A stretch of DNA of 64,000 bases from Basidiobolus meristosporus CBS 931.73 (taxonomy: Eukaryota > Basidiobolomycota > Basidiobolomycetes > Basidiobolales > Basidiobolaceae). Below are positions 1-11,588 of this stretch, piece by piece. A program made the position numbers and the translations under genes. The stretch's first letter is position 1; every line of letters starts with the position of its first letter. Under the pieces are notes generated by a model, which did not search any database, was not told the DNA's origin, and saw only the letters and a program-made list of their open reading frames with translations. Where the stretch lies: positions 62,001-126,000 of the forward strand of contig MCFE01000056.1 in NCBI GenBank assembly GCA_002104905.1, written 5' to 3'.

Positions 1-1166
1 TGAGCTGTACAGATGTTTGAGGTGGCCTTCTCGCGACGAATATGTTGCTCACGTGTTTGAAGAGCTAGTCGAAGCGCCTTCTTACCGGCAGCATCCTTCG
101 AGACGCCCACGATACGGCCTGGCATTCTTCTGGCGTTATCTTTGGTGCAGGCAAAGAAAGCGGCATGGGGCCCACCATAGCCGAGTGGAACCCCGAAACG
201 CTGACTGTTACCGAGAACAATATCTGCTCCGAATTCACCAGGTGGCTTGAGCATGGTCAAGGCGAGTAGGTCGGTAGCACAGACCACTTGGCCACCCAAT
301 TGGTGAATCCTATCGGTGAATCCTTGGTAATCAATAACGATACCGTCGTTGGCAGGATACTGAATCAGCACACCGGAGAGATCCTTCTGAGCCCCTTCGA
401 AGTCGTAGGTCTTGTAGTTACCAACGACAACGTTGATTCCAAATCCTTCGGCGCGAGTTTTCAACACCTCGATGGTCTGTGGATGACAGTTCTCGTCTAC
501 GAAGAAGGTCTTCTTTTTGTTTCGGCTAGCGGTGTAGCACATGACCATGGCTTCGCCGGCAGCAGTGCCTTCATCGAGCAAAGAGGCATTAGCGATCTCC
601 ATGCCAGTCAAGTCAGCGACCATGGTTTGATAATTGAGAAGGGATTCCAGTCGACCCTGGGAAATCTCGGCTTGATACGGGGTGTACTGAGTATACCACG
701 CGGGGTTTTCCATCACGTTTCTAAGGATAACGTTAGGAACCACAGTGTCAGTGTATCCCATACCGATGTATGAGCGATAGACCTTATTCTTGGAAGCAAT
801 ATCCTTCAAGCGCTTGAGAAGCTCTCTTTCCGGGTACCCGTTATCCAAAGCGAGCGCCTTGGCGGCACGGATAGAGGAAGGAACAGTCTTTGCAATAAGG
901 TCATCCACTGATTTGACACCAATGGTCTTCAACATGGAGTCCACGGCCTTCTCACCCGACCCATTGTGGCGGCGAGGGAAAGAGTCCAAAGGAGCAAACA
1001 CATCCTTGGCGGGTGGTTTGGCGGTGTGTAAAAATCGGGTGGCAAAACGAGGGGCAACGGAGGGCTTCGGAAGTGCTCTAACGACCAAGGGAGTTGCAAA
1101 GGACTTCAAAGTGACGGTGGTCCTGGACGTCAGCAAGCGAGCGGCTACACGGACGCTACAAGCCAT
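1..1166 (-). CDS. GLDC: Glycine dehydrogenase (decarboxylating), mitochondrial; N-terminal part, cut by window edge
   Basis: This is the P protein of the mitochondrial glycine cleavage system, which decarboxylates glycine with pyridoxal phosphate and passes the aminomethyl group to the lipoyl H protein. The minus strand is open without a stop from the ATG at 1166 to the window edge, giving about 388 residues of a family that is normally about 1000 long. The first 50 or so residues are rich in Arg, Ser, Thr and Ala, as in a mitochondrial presequence ([12 protein letters not shown]...). Family motifs follow: [33 protein letters not shown] and [11 protein letters not shown]. No intron is seen. 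The C-terminal half with the PLP lysine lies outside the window. The gene is divergent from SMC1 with about 800 bp between the starts. Identification is firm; completeness cannot be judged. Confidence 0.93.
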   Translation of the reverse strand, partial: MACSVRVAARLLTSRTTVTLKSFATPLVVRALPKPSVAPRFATRFLHTAKPPAKDVFAPLDSFPRRHNGSGEKAVDSMLKTIGVKSVDDLIAKTVPSSIRAAKALALDNGYPERELLKRLKDIASKNKVYRSYIGMGYTDTVVPNVILRNVMENPAWYTQYTPYQAEISQGRLESLLNYQTMVADLTGMEIANASLLDEGTAAGEAMVMCYTASRNKKKTFFVDENCHPQTIEVLKTRAEGFGINVVVGNYKTYDFEGAQKDLSGVLIQYPANDGIVIDYQGFTDRIHQLGGQVVCATDLLALTMLKPPGEFGADIVLGNSQRFGVPLGYGGPHAAFFACTKDNARRMPGRIVGVSKDAAGKKALRLALQTREQHIRREKATSNICTA

Positions 1167-1964
1167 TTTCCTAAAATCAGGGTGATTGGATTAATCCTGG
1201 ACCGAAGATAAGTGATAATCAGTAGATTACTTACGAGATAAAAGGTTGCTACGGGCTTGGGGGCTCCTCCCCCTTAGACGCACACAATAAATACAATCTT
1301 AATTCCACTGAGTAAAAGTACCAAGAATTTTTATTTATCTTTTGTTATTAAATCTCGACTTTACATCTTTTTGAGTCACACCTGTAACATCAATCAACCG
1401 AATGCATTCAGGCATCATCATTGGTTGTGAGTGTTAAGCCAGCCAGTAATAGTTAATACTCCCATATCTGGACCAGTGTCAGGATTATCTTCGTGTCATC
1501 TCGTAGAAGTAATCTCTCTTACTATAAGGAACTCCGAGAGACAGCCACAATCGTCAGTTTATACATGGAGTTTTGTCGAGCACCACCGGAATTCTGAAAG
1601 TTGCCGATTTGGTGTAACTTTCCCACCTTCTGTCAAACCAATTCTTCGTTTTTCAGCAGATTCCTTATTGCTTGTAAGAGTGGATTTAGCAAGTCCTGTT
1701 TCACCACTTAAACGGGAAGTTAAACTTATCTGCATAGACTGTGCATAGCCAATCTCCATCGAAATGTAAACAAATTTTGAAGTCAACACAGATGCTGTTT
1801 ATTGGATGTGGATGTTTTTGGGTAAAAATCAGGTAGTGCTCAATGTTGATACGGGTGTAGTTCTTCAACGCGCAGCCACAACATTGTAGTATACTTTCGC
1901 GTTCTACTAGTCAACATTCGTATCTCCCAATCCACACAAGATCTTCTTCCCTCACGGCCTATAG
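1167..1964. other. Divergent intergenic region between GLDC and SMC1
   Basis: This 798-bp stretch must hold both promoters. Overlapping short open frames on both strands (around 1431-1789) have no recognisable domain, no convincing splice pattern and no similarity to the neighbours, so I do not call a gene. No tRNA or repeat was seen. Confidence 0.5.
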
Positions 1965-4900
1965 ATGGGGAAACTAATACGTTTGGAGTTGGAGAACTTT
2001 AAATCCTACAAAGGACGCCAGTTGATTGGCCCCTTTTACACCTTCACCTCGGTCATCGGTCCTAATGGAGCAGGTAAACTTTTCCTTTCTTCTTCCTCCC
2101 AAGTATCAACGCTGATTTATCCTCCCTTTTCTTTCCCTTGATCCAGGTAAATCCAACCTTATGGATGCCATCAGTTTCGTGCTTGGTGTGAAGTCGTCCC
2201 AGCTTCGTTCTTCTCAACTCAAAGACCTGATTTACAGAGGAAGAACGCTAAGAAAGGATGAATCGATGGAAGAGTCTACCCAGGAGGAGTCCATGCCCAC
2301 AAAAGCTTTCGTCACCGCCGTCTACGAGGATGACAGCAAGCAAGAGATCAGGTTCACTCGTACCATCACTTCCAGTGGAAGTAGCGAGTACAAAATCAAC
2401 GACAACGTGGTCACCTGGGCCCGGTACAACTCCGTCCTGGAGGAGCAAAATATCTTGATCAAGGCCCGGAATTTCCTTGTCTTTCAAGGCGACGTTGAGG
2501 CGATCGCATCCCAGTCTCCGAGAGATCTGACCCGATTGATCGAGCAGATCAGTGGTTCCCTAGAGCTCAAGGCGGAATATGAACGTTTGAAGGCTCTGCA
2601 GGAGAGAGCAACAGAGAATTCCGCGTTCAACTTCAACAAAAAGCGTGGAATCGCCGCGGAAATGAAACAGTTCCAAGAGCAGAAAGCGGAGGCAGAGCGT
2701 TTCGAGACGCTGATTCGGGAGAAATCCAAATGCATCGTCAATCATCTCGTATGGAGACTCTTCCACATCGAGAAGAATGTCACCAGCGAGGAAGAGGCGG
2801 TGGATCAGGATAGCGTCCAATTAACCGAGAAACAGAGGGACCAGTCGAGGCTGGAGAACCAGATTCGCGAGTTGAAGAGGGAGCAGGCGCGGATCCATCG
2901 GGAAAATCTGAAACTGGAGATGAACATTAAAAAAAGGGAAAGAGAGTACGAGGATCGCCGGCCGCAGCTCCTGAGTTTGGAGGAGAAGATCACTCACACT
3001 CAAAAGAAGATCAACCAAACAGAAACCAATATCACAAAGCTGAGGAAAGATCTCGACCGACAAACGCACAGCGTTAGTTCGCTGGATGTGGAGTTGGACA
3101 ATGTCACCAAGGCCGAGGAGAATTACGAAGCCTCCATGAGAGCAAGAAGCATTGGCGCCGCACAATTGACCGATGCTCAGTTGGCCGAGTATAACCAGAA
3201 GAAGGAGGAGGTCCGAGTTCAAACATACTCGGAGCAACAGCAATTGGACAACTTGCAGCGTCAGCACAAGACCAACTTTGAATCGCTCCAGCGTATTAAG
3301 GAAAAGGTCGACCAGCTTGAAAGGCAGCGGGATAAACTCAAGGAGGACAAGACTGGCCTCCTTGATCACAAAGAGAAGGTTCAAGGCCAAGTTGGTCAAA
3401 TCAGCCAAGAGCTGGATAAAGCGAAACAGAACCTGGCCAACGCCGTGGTTGAACGGGAGCGGATCATCCAAACCGAGCTGGAGCTAAATGAAAAGCTTAG
3501 CAGCACTCTCAACAAACTAATGGAGGCCAAGGTGGACCGTCGCGAGACCGAAAGAGAGCAACGAATGAAGGAGTGTTTGGAAACCATGAAGCGGATTTTC
3601 CCAGGAGTCCACGGACGCCTCGTCGACCTCTGCAAGCCCTCTCAGCGCAAATACGATGTTGCGGTGTCTATCGTTCTCGGGCGTAACATGGATGCTATTG
3701 TGGTCGACCAGGAGAAGACGGCGATTGATTGCATCCAATATATGCGTGAGCAACGTGTTGGTCAAGCCACCTTCTTGCCACTTGATACGCTCGTGATCAA
3801 GCCGATCAACGACAAATATCGGTCGTTTGCTAAGGGTGCCAGATTGGCAATTGATGTGATCCAACATGAAGCCTATCTTGAGCGGGCCCTTCAATATGCC
3901 TGCGGTAATGCACTGATTTGCGACACCCTTTCCGTAGCGAAGTACATTTGTTACGAGCGTGGACAAGAGGTCAAAACAGTCACCTTGGATGGCACCATCA
4001 TCCACAAGAGCGGTCTCATCACCGGTGGTCAGAGCGGGCTTTCTTCAGGTGCCCATCGTTGGGAGGAGAAGGAGATTGAAAATCTCAAACGCGCCAGAGA
4101 CTCCCTCTTCTCGCAACTCAATGAACTGGGAAGATCCAAGAGACGTATCAGCAATGAAGAGCAGTACAAGTCGGAGATCTCCGGTCTGGAATCTAGACTC
4201 GAGTTCACCCGAGAGGATTTCAATGCCACTAAGCGTAAGCTAGCAAGTATCGACCAAGAGCTTGAGCACATCGATGGCGAACTGGACGAGCTATCCCCCA
4301 AGCTAGATCAGATGTCAGCCAATATTGCCACCTTCGAGACGGAGATTACCCGCATCAAAGAGAGCATCTATCATATCGAGGATAGCATCTTCGAGGAATT
4401 CTGTCAATCCATCGGGGTCAGCAATGTCCGTGAGTACGAAGAAAGCCAGCTCAGATCTGCACAGGAATCCGCAGAGATGCGCATGAACTTTACCATACAG
4501 CGCTCTCGTCTTCAGAACCAGCTGGAGTTCGAACGACAACAGTTGGTTGAGACAACCGAGCGTCTGTCCAAGCTGCAATCGCTGCTTGTGCTGGATCAAA
4601 ATGCGCTTGAGGGGTTGACCTCTCAAAAGGAGACCCACATCCGCGAGAGCCAGGCCATCTCCAACGACATCTCCGAGCTCAGACGGGAGTTACTTTCCGC
4701 GGATACCGTGTTCGGTGACAAGACCGACGAGATCAACCAAATCAAGAAGCAACTGAACGTGGTGATGAGGGAGTTGGATCGCCTGATGAAGGAGATGGCC
4801 GCCAAGGAGTCGGTGATCGAAAAATTGAACGTCGAAAGAACCTCGATCTTTAGACGGTGCAAGTTGGAGGAGATCGAGCTTCCATTGGCTCGCGGATCCC

Positions 4901-5766
4901 TTGAGGAGGTGCCTTTGGATGATTCTGAACGGATCAGAGATCCAATGGACGTTGATACCGCCACACAGACACCTACCCAGAGTCTAAGCCAGCGTTCCTT
5001 CCGCTCTTCTGATTGGACAATCGAGGTGGACTTCTCATCCCTATCCCGGAGTCAAAAGGAGACTGACAGCGACGAACTGAACAATGAGTTCAGGGAGAAG
5101 ATCAGAGATATCCAAGCGGAAATCGAGCGTTTGGCGCCCAACCTCAAGGTGTTTGACCGCATGGGAGATGTACAGAATCGGTTGAGAAGCACCGAGGAGG
5201 AGTTCGAGGAGGCGCGCCGAGAAGCCAAGGACGCCAAGGAAATGTTCAACTCCATCAAGCAGCAAAGATATCAGAAGTTCTACAAAGCGTACAGTCACAT
5301 CGCCGAGAAGATCGACCAGATCTACAAGGATCTGACCAAGAGCAAAACCTTCCCATTGGGCGGAACCGCGTATCTCAGTTTGGAGGATAGCGAGGAGCCG
5401 TACCTGGATGGGGTCAAATATCACGCCATGCCGCCGATGAAACGCTTCCGTGATATGGAGCAGCTCTCGGGTGGAGAGAAAACCGTCGCCGCACTTGCCT
5501 TGTTATTCGCCATTCACAGCTACCAACCCTCACCATTCTTCGTGCTCGATGAGGTGGACGCGGCGTTGGATAATGCCAACGTGGGCAAGGTGGCGAACTA
5601 TATCCGGGAACACGCAGGCGACAACTTCCAATTCGTGGTCATCTCCCTCAAACAATCCCTCTACGAAAAAGCCCAATCGCTGGTCGGTATCCACCGAGAT
5701 CAAGATGTAAATAGTAGCAAAGTGTTGACCTTGGACCTGACCCAGTACCCAGTGGACGAGAGTTGA
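1965..5766 (+). CDS. SMC1: Structural maintenance of chromosomes protein 1 (cohesin ATPase)
   Basis: SMC1 is one of the two ATPase arms of the cohesin ring that holds sister chromatids together. There are two exons, 1965-2073 and 2147-5766, with a 73-nt intron (GTAAACT...ATCCAG) splitting the Walker A codon for glycine. Splicing gives about 1242 residues, normal for SMC1. The start at 1965 is required: it supplies [12 protein letters not shown] and GPNGAGKS (residues 32-39), which a start at the first ATG of exon 2 would lose. Long charged coiled coils flank a hinge around residues 515-680. The signature LSGGEK lies near residue 1143 and Walker [12 protein letters not shown] near 1167. An acidic Ser/Thr-rich insert lies near 950-1010. 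The stop codon is only 235 bp before the first methyltransferase copy, and the last bases of the gene form the left edge of a tandem duplication. RAD21, its cohesin partner, is 6 kb downstream on the other strand. Confidence 0.96.
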
Positions 5767-5950
5767 TCTAAATTTAGCAAGTCTCCTCTCTTTTGCAACG
5801 CTTTCTATTTGCTTATGTGTATGGCCGCATGAAATCTAATGTAGATAAATGATCACTCGATTGCCGAATAAATTCCCTTATCGTCAACTACGGATCCTGG
5901 GTTATGCAAACGTAATCGATAACGCGGGTGATCTTTCTCCCGACATCATT

Positions 5951-5958
5951 TATATAAG
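5951..5958 (+). promoter_or_regulatory. TATA-like box upstream of methyltransferase copy 1
   Basis: TATATAAG lies 51 bp before the ATG at 6002, and the same box is at the same distance in copy 2. The assignment is by position only. Confidence 0.45.
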
Positions 5959-6001
5959 CGAGGGTGTTGCGTTGTCATCTACGCAAAACGAACCAGAAAC
6001 T

Positions 6002-6852
6002 ATGTCAAATTTCTCTTCCACAGCATACAACAGCAAGGCGTATTCCCAATTCCGTCCCAGCTACACGGAGGAGCTTTTCCAAACCATCTACAGGTTCCAC
6101 CAAGGTGGCTATGGGAAGGCGCTGGATGTGGCGACTGGTACCGGTCAGGTCACCAAGGGGCTTGCTAATAAATTTGATCAGGTCCATGGTATCGATATCT
6201 CCGAGTCTCAGATCGCTGAGGCTTACAAGGCTGATAATATCACCTACTCGGTTGGCATCGCTGAGGAACTCCCCTTCGAAGATGCCAGCTTTGACTTGAT
6301 CACGGTGGCTGAGGCGGCCCACTGGTTCAACACGGAGCGCTTCTTTAAAGAAGTTAAGCGTGTCCTGAAACCCAATGGAACCTTGGCCGTATGGGGTTAT
6401 TCCTGTGCACCATTGAAGGCGGCTCCGATAAGGTGCGAGATGTAGTTAGAGAATTAGGATTTAGTCCATCCAAGTTAGGAAGTAGTTGGGGTGCTAGTGC
6501 ACTTGAAATTTTAAAGAAATTCTATACCGATTCTGGTTGGGAGAAGTTTCCTCAGGAATTTAAGCATGTTGTAAGATATGAATCCCCCAAGCAGCAGGAA
6601 TCTGCCCTTGAGATCCCAGAAGGGAAGATGTTTGTGGAGATGCGCAGCATGGAGGTTTGGAGGTTCAGAGAGTATCTCAAAACCTGGTCATCCTACAAGA
6701 GATACAAGGAGACCAATCCCACTGGTGATCTTGCTGATGAATGTGTGGAGTTCATCATTCAGCATTACAATCCAGGTTCCCCGTTGAAGGAGGAGGATGT
6801 TCTTCCTTTGTCATGGTCTCAGATTCTCCTCCTGGCCTCAAACAGAGAGTAA
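6002..6852 (+). pseudogene. SAM-dependent methyltransferase copy 1, frameshifted
   Basis: A class I SAM-dependent methyltransferase of the trans-aconitate/Crg1-like group found in fungi; the substrate is unknown. It matches copy 2 almost base for base but lacks one C in a run of three near 6401-6403 (TTATTCCTGT here, TTATTCCCTGT in copy 2). The frame from 6002 therefore ends early at 6445 after LAVWGYS, and the rest of the protein continues in another frame to 6852. The SAM-binding half (LDVATGTGQ, GIDIS) is intact and the C-terminal half is lost. The TATA-like box is intact, so the locus could still be transcribed. A sequencing error in a short C run is the alternative. Confidence 0.85.
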
Positions 6853-7174
6853 GCCAGAATGAAGTATCTTGAAATAAAATCTCTTCATTTTACCGAGACA
6901 CTGACATGCTATCTTGTAGTTGAAGTTTTCAGAGGCGTGAGAAATGAGTGATGGTGACATAGGAAGTCAATGATTAACAGATTTGAGTTGATCTAAATTT
7001 AGCAAATCTCCTCTCTTTTGCAATGTTTTCTATTTGCTTGTGTATGGCCACATGAAATCTAATGTAGATAAATGATCACTCGATTGCCGAATAAATTCCC
7101 TTATCGTCAACTACGGATCCTGGGTTATGCAAACGTAATCGATAACGCGGGTGATCTTTCTCCCCGACCTCATT

Positions 7175-7182
7175 TATATAAG
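7175..7182 (+). promoter_or_regulatory. TATA-like box upstream of methyltransferase copy 2
   Basis: TATATAAG lies 51 bp before the ATG at 7226, duplicated with the gene. Confidence 0.45.
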
Positions 7183-7225
7183 CGAGGGTGTTGCGTTGTC
7201 ATCTACGCAAAACGAACCAGAAACT

Positions 7226-8077
7226 ATGTCAAATTTCTCCTCCACCGCATACAACAGCAAGGCGTATTCCCAATTCCGTCCCAGCTACACGGAGGAGCTT
7301 TTCCAAACCATCTACAGGTTCCACCAAGGTGGCTATGGGAAGGCGCTGGATGTGGCGACTGGTACCGGTCAGGTCACCAAGGGGCTTGCTAATAAATTTG
7401 ATCAGGTCCATGGTATCGATATCTCCGAGTCTCAGATCGCTGAGGCTTACAAGGCTGATAATATCACCTACTCGGTTGGCATCGCTGAGGAACTCCCCTT
7501 CGAAGATGCCAGCTTTGACTTGATCACGGTGGCTGAGGCGGCCCACTGGTTCAACACGGAGCGCTTCTTTAAAGAAGTTAAGCGTGTCCTGAAACCTAAT
7601 GGAACCTTGGCCGTATGGGGTTATTCCCTGTGCACCATTGAAGGCGGCTCCGATAAGGTGCGGGATGTAGTTAGAGAATTAGGATTTAGTCCATCCAAGT
7701 TAGGAAGTAGTTGGGGTGCTAGTGCACTTGAAATATTAGAGAAATTCTATACCGATTCTGGTTGGGAGAAGTTTCCTCAGGAATTTAAGCATGTTGTAAG
7801 ATATGAATCCCCCAAGCAGCAGGAATCTGCCCTTGAGATCCCAGAAGGGAAGATGTTTGTGGAGATGCGCAGCATGGAGGTTTGGAGGTTCAGAGAGTAT
7901 CTCAAAACCTGGTCATCCTACAAGAGATACAAGGAGACCAATCCCACTGGTGATCTTGCTGATGAATGTGTGGAGTTCATCATTCAGCATTACAATCCAG
8001 GTTCCCCATTGAAGGAAGAGGATGTTCTTCCTTTGTCATGGCCTCAGATTCTCCTCCTGGCCTCAAACAGAGAGTAA
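7226..8077 (+). CDS. SAM-dependent methyltransferase copy 2 (trans-aconitate methyltransferase-like)
   Basis: An intact single-exon gene of 283 residues. The start at 7226 (MSNFSSTAYNSKAY) matches the start of the older paralogue at 8287; the in-frame extension upstream reads through promoter sequence and is not used. Motif I LDVATGTGQ is at residues 41-49, followed by the acidic ribose-binding segment GIDIS near 63-67 and post-I/II elements ELPFEDASFDLITVAEA and LKPNGTLAVWGYS. The length suits the small fungal Methyltransf_11 proteins related to yeast Tmt1 and Crg1. The methyl acceptor cannot be told from sequence. It lies between its frameshifted twin and a diverged paralogue. Confidence 0.88.
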   Translation: MSNFSSTAYNSKAYSQFRPSYTEELFQTIYRFHQGGYGKALDVATGTGQVTKGLANKFDQVHGIDISESQIAEAYKADNITYSVGIAEELPFEDASFDLITVAEAAHWFNTERFFKEVKRVLKPNGTLAVWGYSLCTIEGGSDKVRDVVRELGFSPSKLGSSWGASALEILEKFYTDSGWEKFPQEFKHVVRYESPKQQESALEIPEGKMFVEMRSMEVWRFREYLKTWSSYKRYKETNPTGDLADECVEFIIQHYNPGSPLKEEDVLPLSWPQILLLASNRE

Positions 8078-8286
8078 GCCATAACGAAGTATCTTGAAAT
8101 AAAATCTCTTCATTTTACCCCAGACACTGACATGCTATCTTGTAGTTGAAGTTTTCAGAGGCGTGAGAAATGAGTGATGATGACATAGGAAGTCAATGAT
8201 CAACAGATTTGGGTGATGGTTTTGCCTGATTCACATGACATATTTACTTGATATAATGGCTGCCTCCAAGTCAATTTTTTGCAGTC

Positions 8287-9132
8287 ATGTCAGCATTCTC
8301 GAAAGTGGCATACAACAGCAAAGCGTACGCCCAGTTCCGCCCTAGTTACACCGACCAACTTTACCAAACCATCTATGAGTTTCACCAAGGTGGGTATGGC
8401 AAGGCGTTGGACGTAGCCACTGGCACTGGTCAGGTTACCAAGGCACTGGCTGACAAATTCGAGAAGGTTCACGGAATTGACATATCGGAGACTATGTTGT
8501 CCGAGGCCACGAAAGGGGACAACATAACTTACTCCATCGGCTTCGCGGAGGAACTTCCTTTCGAAGACGCAAGCGTCGACTTGATCACGGTGGCTGAGGG
8601 GGCCCATTGGTTCAACACGAAAAAATTCCTCAAAGAGGTCAAACGTGTCTTGAGGCCGAACGGAACCCTAGCCATATGGGGATACTCTTTCTGCTTCATC
8701 GAAGGCAGTTCCGAGAAGATTCGAAATAGCGTTGAAGAGCTGGGAGTAAACCCGGCCAAGTTGGGGAATAATTGGGAGGCTGGGCGAGAGATACTGGATA
8801 ATTTCTATCGAGACTCCGGTTGGGAGGAGCTGCCCAATGAATTTAACCATGTTCTGAGATATGAATCGCCCAAAAAAGAACCCTCTGCTCTGCATATCCC
8901 AGATGATAGTATATTCATTGAGCTACGTAGCATGGAGGTATGGAGATTTAGAGAGTATCTCAAGACTTGGTCGTCTTACAAGCAATACAAAGAGGCGAAT
9001 CTGCCTGGCGATCTTGTGGACGAATGTGTAGAATTTGTGAAAAGAGAGTACAATCCAGGGACACCACTCAAAGAGGATGATGTCCTTCCGTTATCATGGC
9101 CTCAGGTGCTTCTTTTAGCCTCAAACAGATGA
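8287..9132 (+). CDS. SAM-dependent methyltransferase copy 3, older paralogue
   Basis: An intact single-exon gene of 281 residues (MSAFSKVAYNSKAYAQFRPS). It has the same motif order as copies 1 and 2 (LDVATGTGQ, GIDIS, LRPNGTLAIWGYS) but clear divergence through the C-terminal half, so it predates the recent tandem duplication. It is convergent with SSC1, with only 37 bp between the stop codons. Function is as for copy 2: a SAM-binding fold is visible and the acceptor is unknown. Confidence 0.88.
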   Translation: MSAFSKVAYNSKAYAQFRPSYTDQLYQTIYEFHQGGYGKALDVATGTGQVTKALADKFEKVHGIDISETMLSEATKGDNITYSIGFAEELPFEDASVDLITVAEGAHWFNTKKFLKEVKRVLRPNGTLAIWGYSFCFIEGSSEKIRNSVEELGVNPAKLGNNWEAGREILDNFYRDSGWEELPNEFNHVLRYESPKKEPSALHIPDDSIFIELRSMEVWRFREYLKTWSSYKQYKEANLPGDLVDECVEFVKREYNPGTPLKEDDVLPLSWPQVLLLASNR

Positions 9133-9169
9133 AATAAATCACTTTTATTGACAAACCGACGTATGAACC

Positions 9170-11238
9170 CTATTTCTTTTTCTCGCTGTCATTGTCAACT
9201 ACCGTCTCCCCATCGCTGCTATCCCCTGAACCACGGTTCTTGTAGACCGCCTCAAACACCTTAAGACTTGCTTGCTGCAACTCGAATGTACCTTTTCTCA
9301 GCTCTTCCGGATCCGCTTCCTCACCCTTGGCGATCTTCTCTCTCAAAAGGGCGATCTGCTCCTGCAACTTCTTCGCCTCCTCCTGATCGATCTGATCCTT
9401 GAAATCATTGATATGCTTCTCTGTTTCGTGCACCGCCGACTCGGCGTTGTTGGATGCCTCGATGGCTTCCTTGCGCTTGATGTCCGACTCGGCAAACTGC
9501 TCGGCGTTCTTGACCATGTTTTCAATCTCGTCCTTGCTTAATCCAGATGAGGCGACAATGGACATGGACTGGTCACGGCCAGTTGCTTTGTCTTTGGCAC
9601 TGACATTGACAATCCCGTCCGCATCAATGTCGAAGGTCACCTCGATCTGAGGAACTCCCCGAGGTGCGGGTGCAACGCCAGTGAGGTTGAACTCTCCAAG
9701 AAGCTTGTTGTCCCGAACGAGCTCACGTTCACCTTGGAAGACCTTCACTTGTACCTGAGTCTGACCATCTGCTGCGGTAGAGAAGACCTGGGCTTTCTTC
9801 GTGGGAATGGTGGTGTTACGGTTGATCAATCGCGTAAACACACCTCCCAAAGTTTCGATACCAAGCGAGAGTGGCGTCACGTCCAGCAAAAGGATATCCG
9901 ACACCGATCCGGAAAGCACTCCGCCCTGGATGGCTGCACCAATGGCGACCGCCTCATCAGGATTCACGCTCTTCGCTGGCTCTTTATTGAAGATGCTCTT
10001 CACCGACTCGACGACTTTTGGCATACGCGTCATCCCTCCAACCAGAACTACATCGTGAATGTCCGATACACTGACTCCGGCATCCTTGATGGCCTTCTTA
10101 CATGGCTCCACCGTACGGTCCATCAACGGTTTCATCATCGTTTCGTACTTGGTGCGACTAAGCTTCATGTTGATGTGCTTGGGTCCAGTAGCATCCGCGG
10201 TGATGTAGGGAAGGTTGATATCTGTTTGTAGGGAGGAGGACAACTCGATCTTGGCCTTTTCGCTTGCTTCGCGGATACGCTGGATGGCCATTCTGTCGTT
10301 GGTCAGATCGATGCCCTCGGATTTTTTGAAGTCGTCCACAATGTAGTTCACCAGTTTGATGTCGAAGTCCTCGCCGCCCAGGTGGGTGTCCCCGTTAGTC
10401 GACTTCACCTCGAACACTCCGCTCTGAATCTCCAAGATGGAGATATCGAAGGTGCCGCCACCAAGATCGTAGATGGCCACCGTACGATTCCCCTCCCGAT
10501 CTAGCCCGTAGGCCAATGCCGCGGCCGTAGGCTCGTTGATAACTCGAAGCACCTCCAACCCAGCAATTTTCCCTGCGTCTTTGGTGGCTTGCCGCTGGGC
10601 ATCGTTGAAGTATGCCGGCACGGTGACCACAGCCTGGGTGATCTTCTTACCCAAGAAACTCTCCGCCGTATCCTTCATCTTGGACAACACGAACGCACCT
10701 ATCTGACTGGGGGAGTATGACTTTCCCCGAGCCTCCACCCAGGCGTCCCCGTTGGAATGCTGGACGATCTTGTACGGCACGGCCTTGATGTCGTTCTGCA
10801 CCTCCTTGTCTTTGAACGTACGCCCGATAAGTCTTTTGGTGGCGAACAAGGTATTCTCCGGGTTGACGACCGCCTGCCGCTTAGCAGCCTGTCCAACCAA
10901 CAGCTCCCCCTCTTTGGTGAAGGCCACGATGGACGGGGTGGTTCTTGTACCTTCGGAGTTTTCCAGGATCCGGGGGTTCTTACCGTCCATGATGGCCACG
11001 CAAGAGTTGGTGGTGCCCAGATCGATCCCGATCACCGTGGAACCGCTTGAGCTATACGGTCTGGCCAAGATCCCCAGTGGGCTACCGGCCTAGAAGAAAA
11101 GCAAAAGGATCAGGGGACGCTCGTTGTGAGGGGGGGAGGGGTTTCCTGGCAGCGGGTAAATACCTTGAGTTGGGCGGTGTGCTTGAACGGGTTCGAGAGT
11201 CGCGTCCTGCGGAAGATATGCTTCGGAAGACTGTACAT
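9170..11238 (-). CDS. SSC1: Mitochondrial Hsp70 (Ssc1-type)
   Basis: The matrix Hsp70 drives protein import through TIM23 and folds matrix proteins. There are two exons on the minus strand, 11238-11164 and 11089-9170, with a 74-nt intron between them; the product is about 664 residues, as expected. Exon 1 encodes a basic presequence ([16 protein letters not shown]) and exon 2 opens with [14 protein letters not shown], where RPY/S fits the R-3 processing pattern. Then come [17 protein letters not shown] (ATPase phosphate loop), [23 protein letters not shown], the substrate-binding domain, and a lid ending in a charged tail (NDSEKKK) rather than the cytosolic EEVD. Without the intron, translation would have to begin at a non-ATG codon inside exon 2, so the spliced start is preferred. 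Confidence 0.95.
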
Positions 11239-11288
11239 GCTCGTGTGATAGAAAGAAATTTTCTCTGGTCTCCGACCATGCGGTTCAG

Positions 11289-11297
11289 TATATATAT
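11289..11297 (-). promoter_or_regulatory. TATA-like box upstream of SSC1
   Basis: TATATATAT about 50 bp upstream of the SSC1 ATG. I looked for paired GAA/TTC heat-shock elements between here and 11420 and found none that fit the spacing. Confidence 0.35.
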
Positions 11298-11588
11298 CCG
11301 CCTACACTGAACCACGGTATTTTTTCCACCGTATCGTCATGCTTGGTGCGCAAATCGGTCGGGTCTGCGAGAGAACGTCATTGGATATGATGGCATTTCA
11401 TGTGACGGTGAATATTCCCCGTCAGGTGAGGTTAGGGTGGTGGTTGTAAGGGTTTAGGGTGATTATTCTAGAAAGAATTTATTTCGTTGCATACAAAACG
11501 ATATCCAAAATATAAAATACCATGAGATTCTATACAAAAACATGTGTGGCTGGGGGAGGGAAGATTTACAGAGATTAGGCGGCGAATA

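Larger units (their letters stand above)
5760..6984. repeat. Tandem duplication unit 1 (1225 bp)
   Basis: The sequence from the last codons of SMC1 to 6984 is repeated at 6985-8210 with only scattered substitutions and one-base indels. The unit contains a TATA-like promoter, a methyltransferase gene and its 3' flank. The left edge begins with the last few coding bases of SMC1, so the duplicated block carries the SMC1 stop codon sequence. This copy holds the frameshifted gene. Confidence 0.9.
6985..8210. repeat. Tandem duplication unit 2 (about 1226 bp)
   Basis: Direct repeat of 5760-6984. It starts with GAGTTGATCT, the same bases that end SMC1, and finishes at CAACAGATTT, after which the two copies have no further similarity. 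One extra C is present in the promoter region (TCTCCCCGA against TCTCCCGA). This copy holds the intact gene. Confidence 0.9.

Noticed and set aside
17-1185. Plus-strand frames at the left edge
   Set aside because: The minus strand encodes a clear glycine dehydrogenase over the same bases.
1431-1789. Small overlapping frames between GLDC and SMC1
   Set aside because: No domain, no splice support and no similarity; probably chance.
2248-5424. Long minus-strand open frames opposite SMC1
   Set aside because: They are antisense shadows of the SMC1 coiled-coil codons, with Leu/Ser-rich composition and no domains.
6391-6852. Separate gene or programmed frameshift in methyltransferase copy 1
   Set aside because: Comparison with copy 2 shows a simple one-base loss in a C run; no slippery-site or pseudoknot arrangement is evident.
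9170-11068. SSC1 starting at a non-ATG codon at 11068
   Set aside because: A 25-codon first exon with a presequence and good splice sites gives the normal start at 11238.
11239-11420. Heat-shock elements upstream of SSC1
   Set aside because: GAA/TTC words are present but the required spacing of inverted pentamers is not.
11425-11465. Telomere-like TTAGGG words near the SSC1 promoter
   Set aside because: Only two or three scattered units; at most a transcription-factor site, not a telomere tract.
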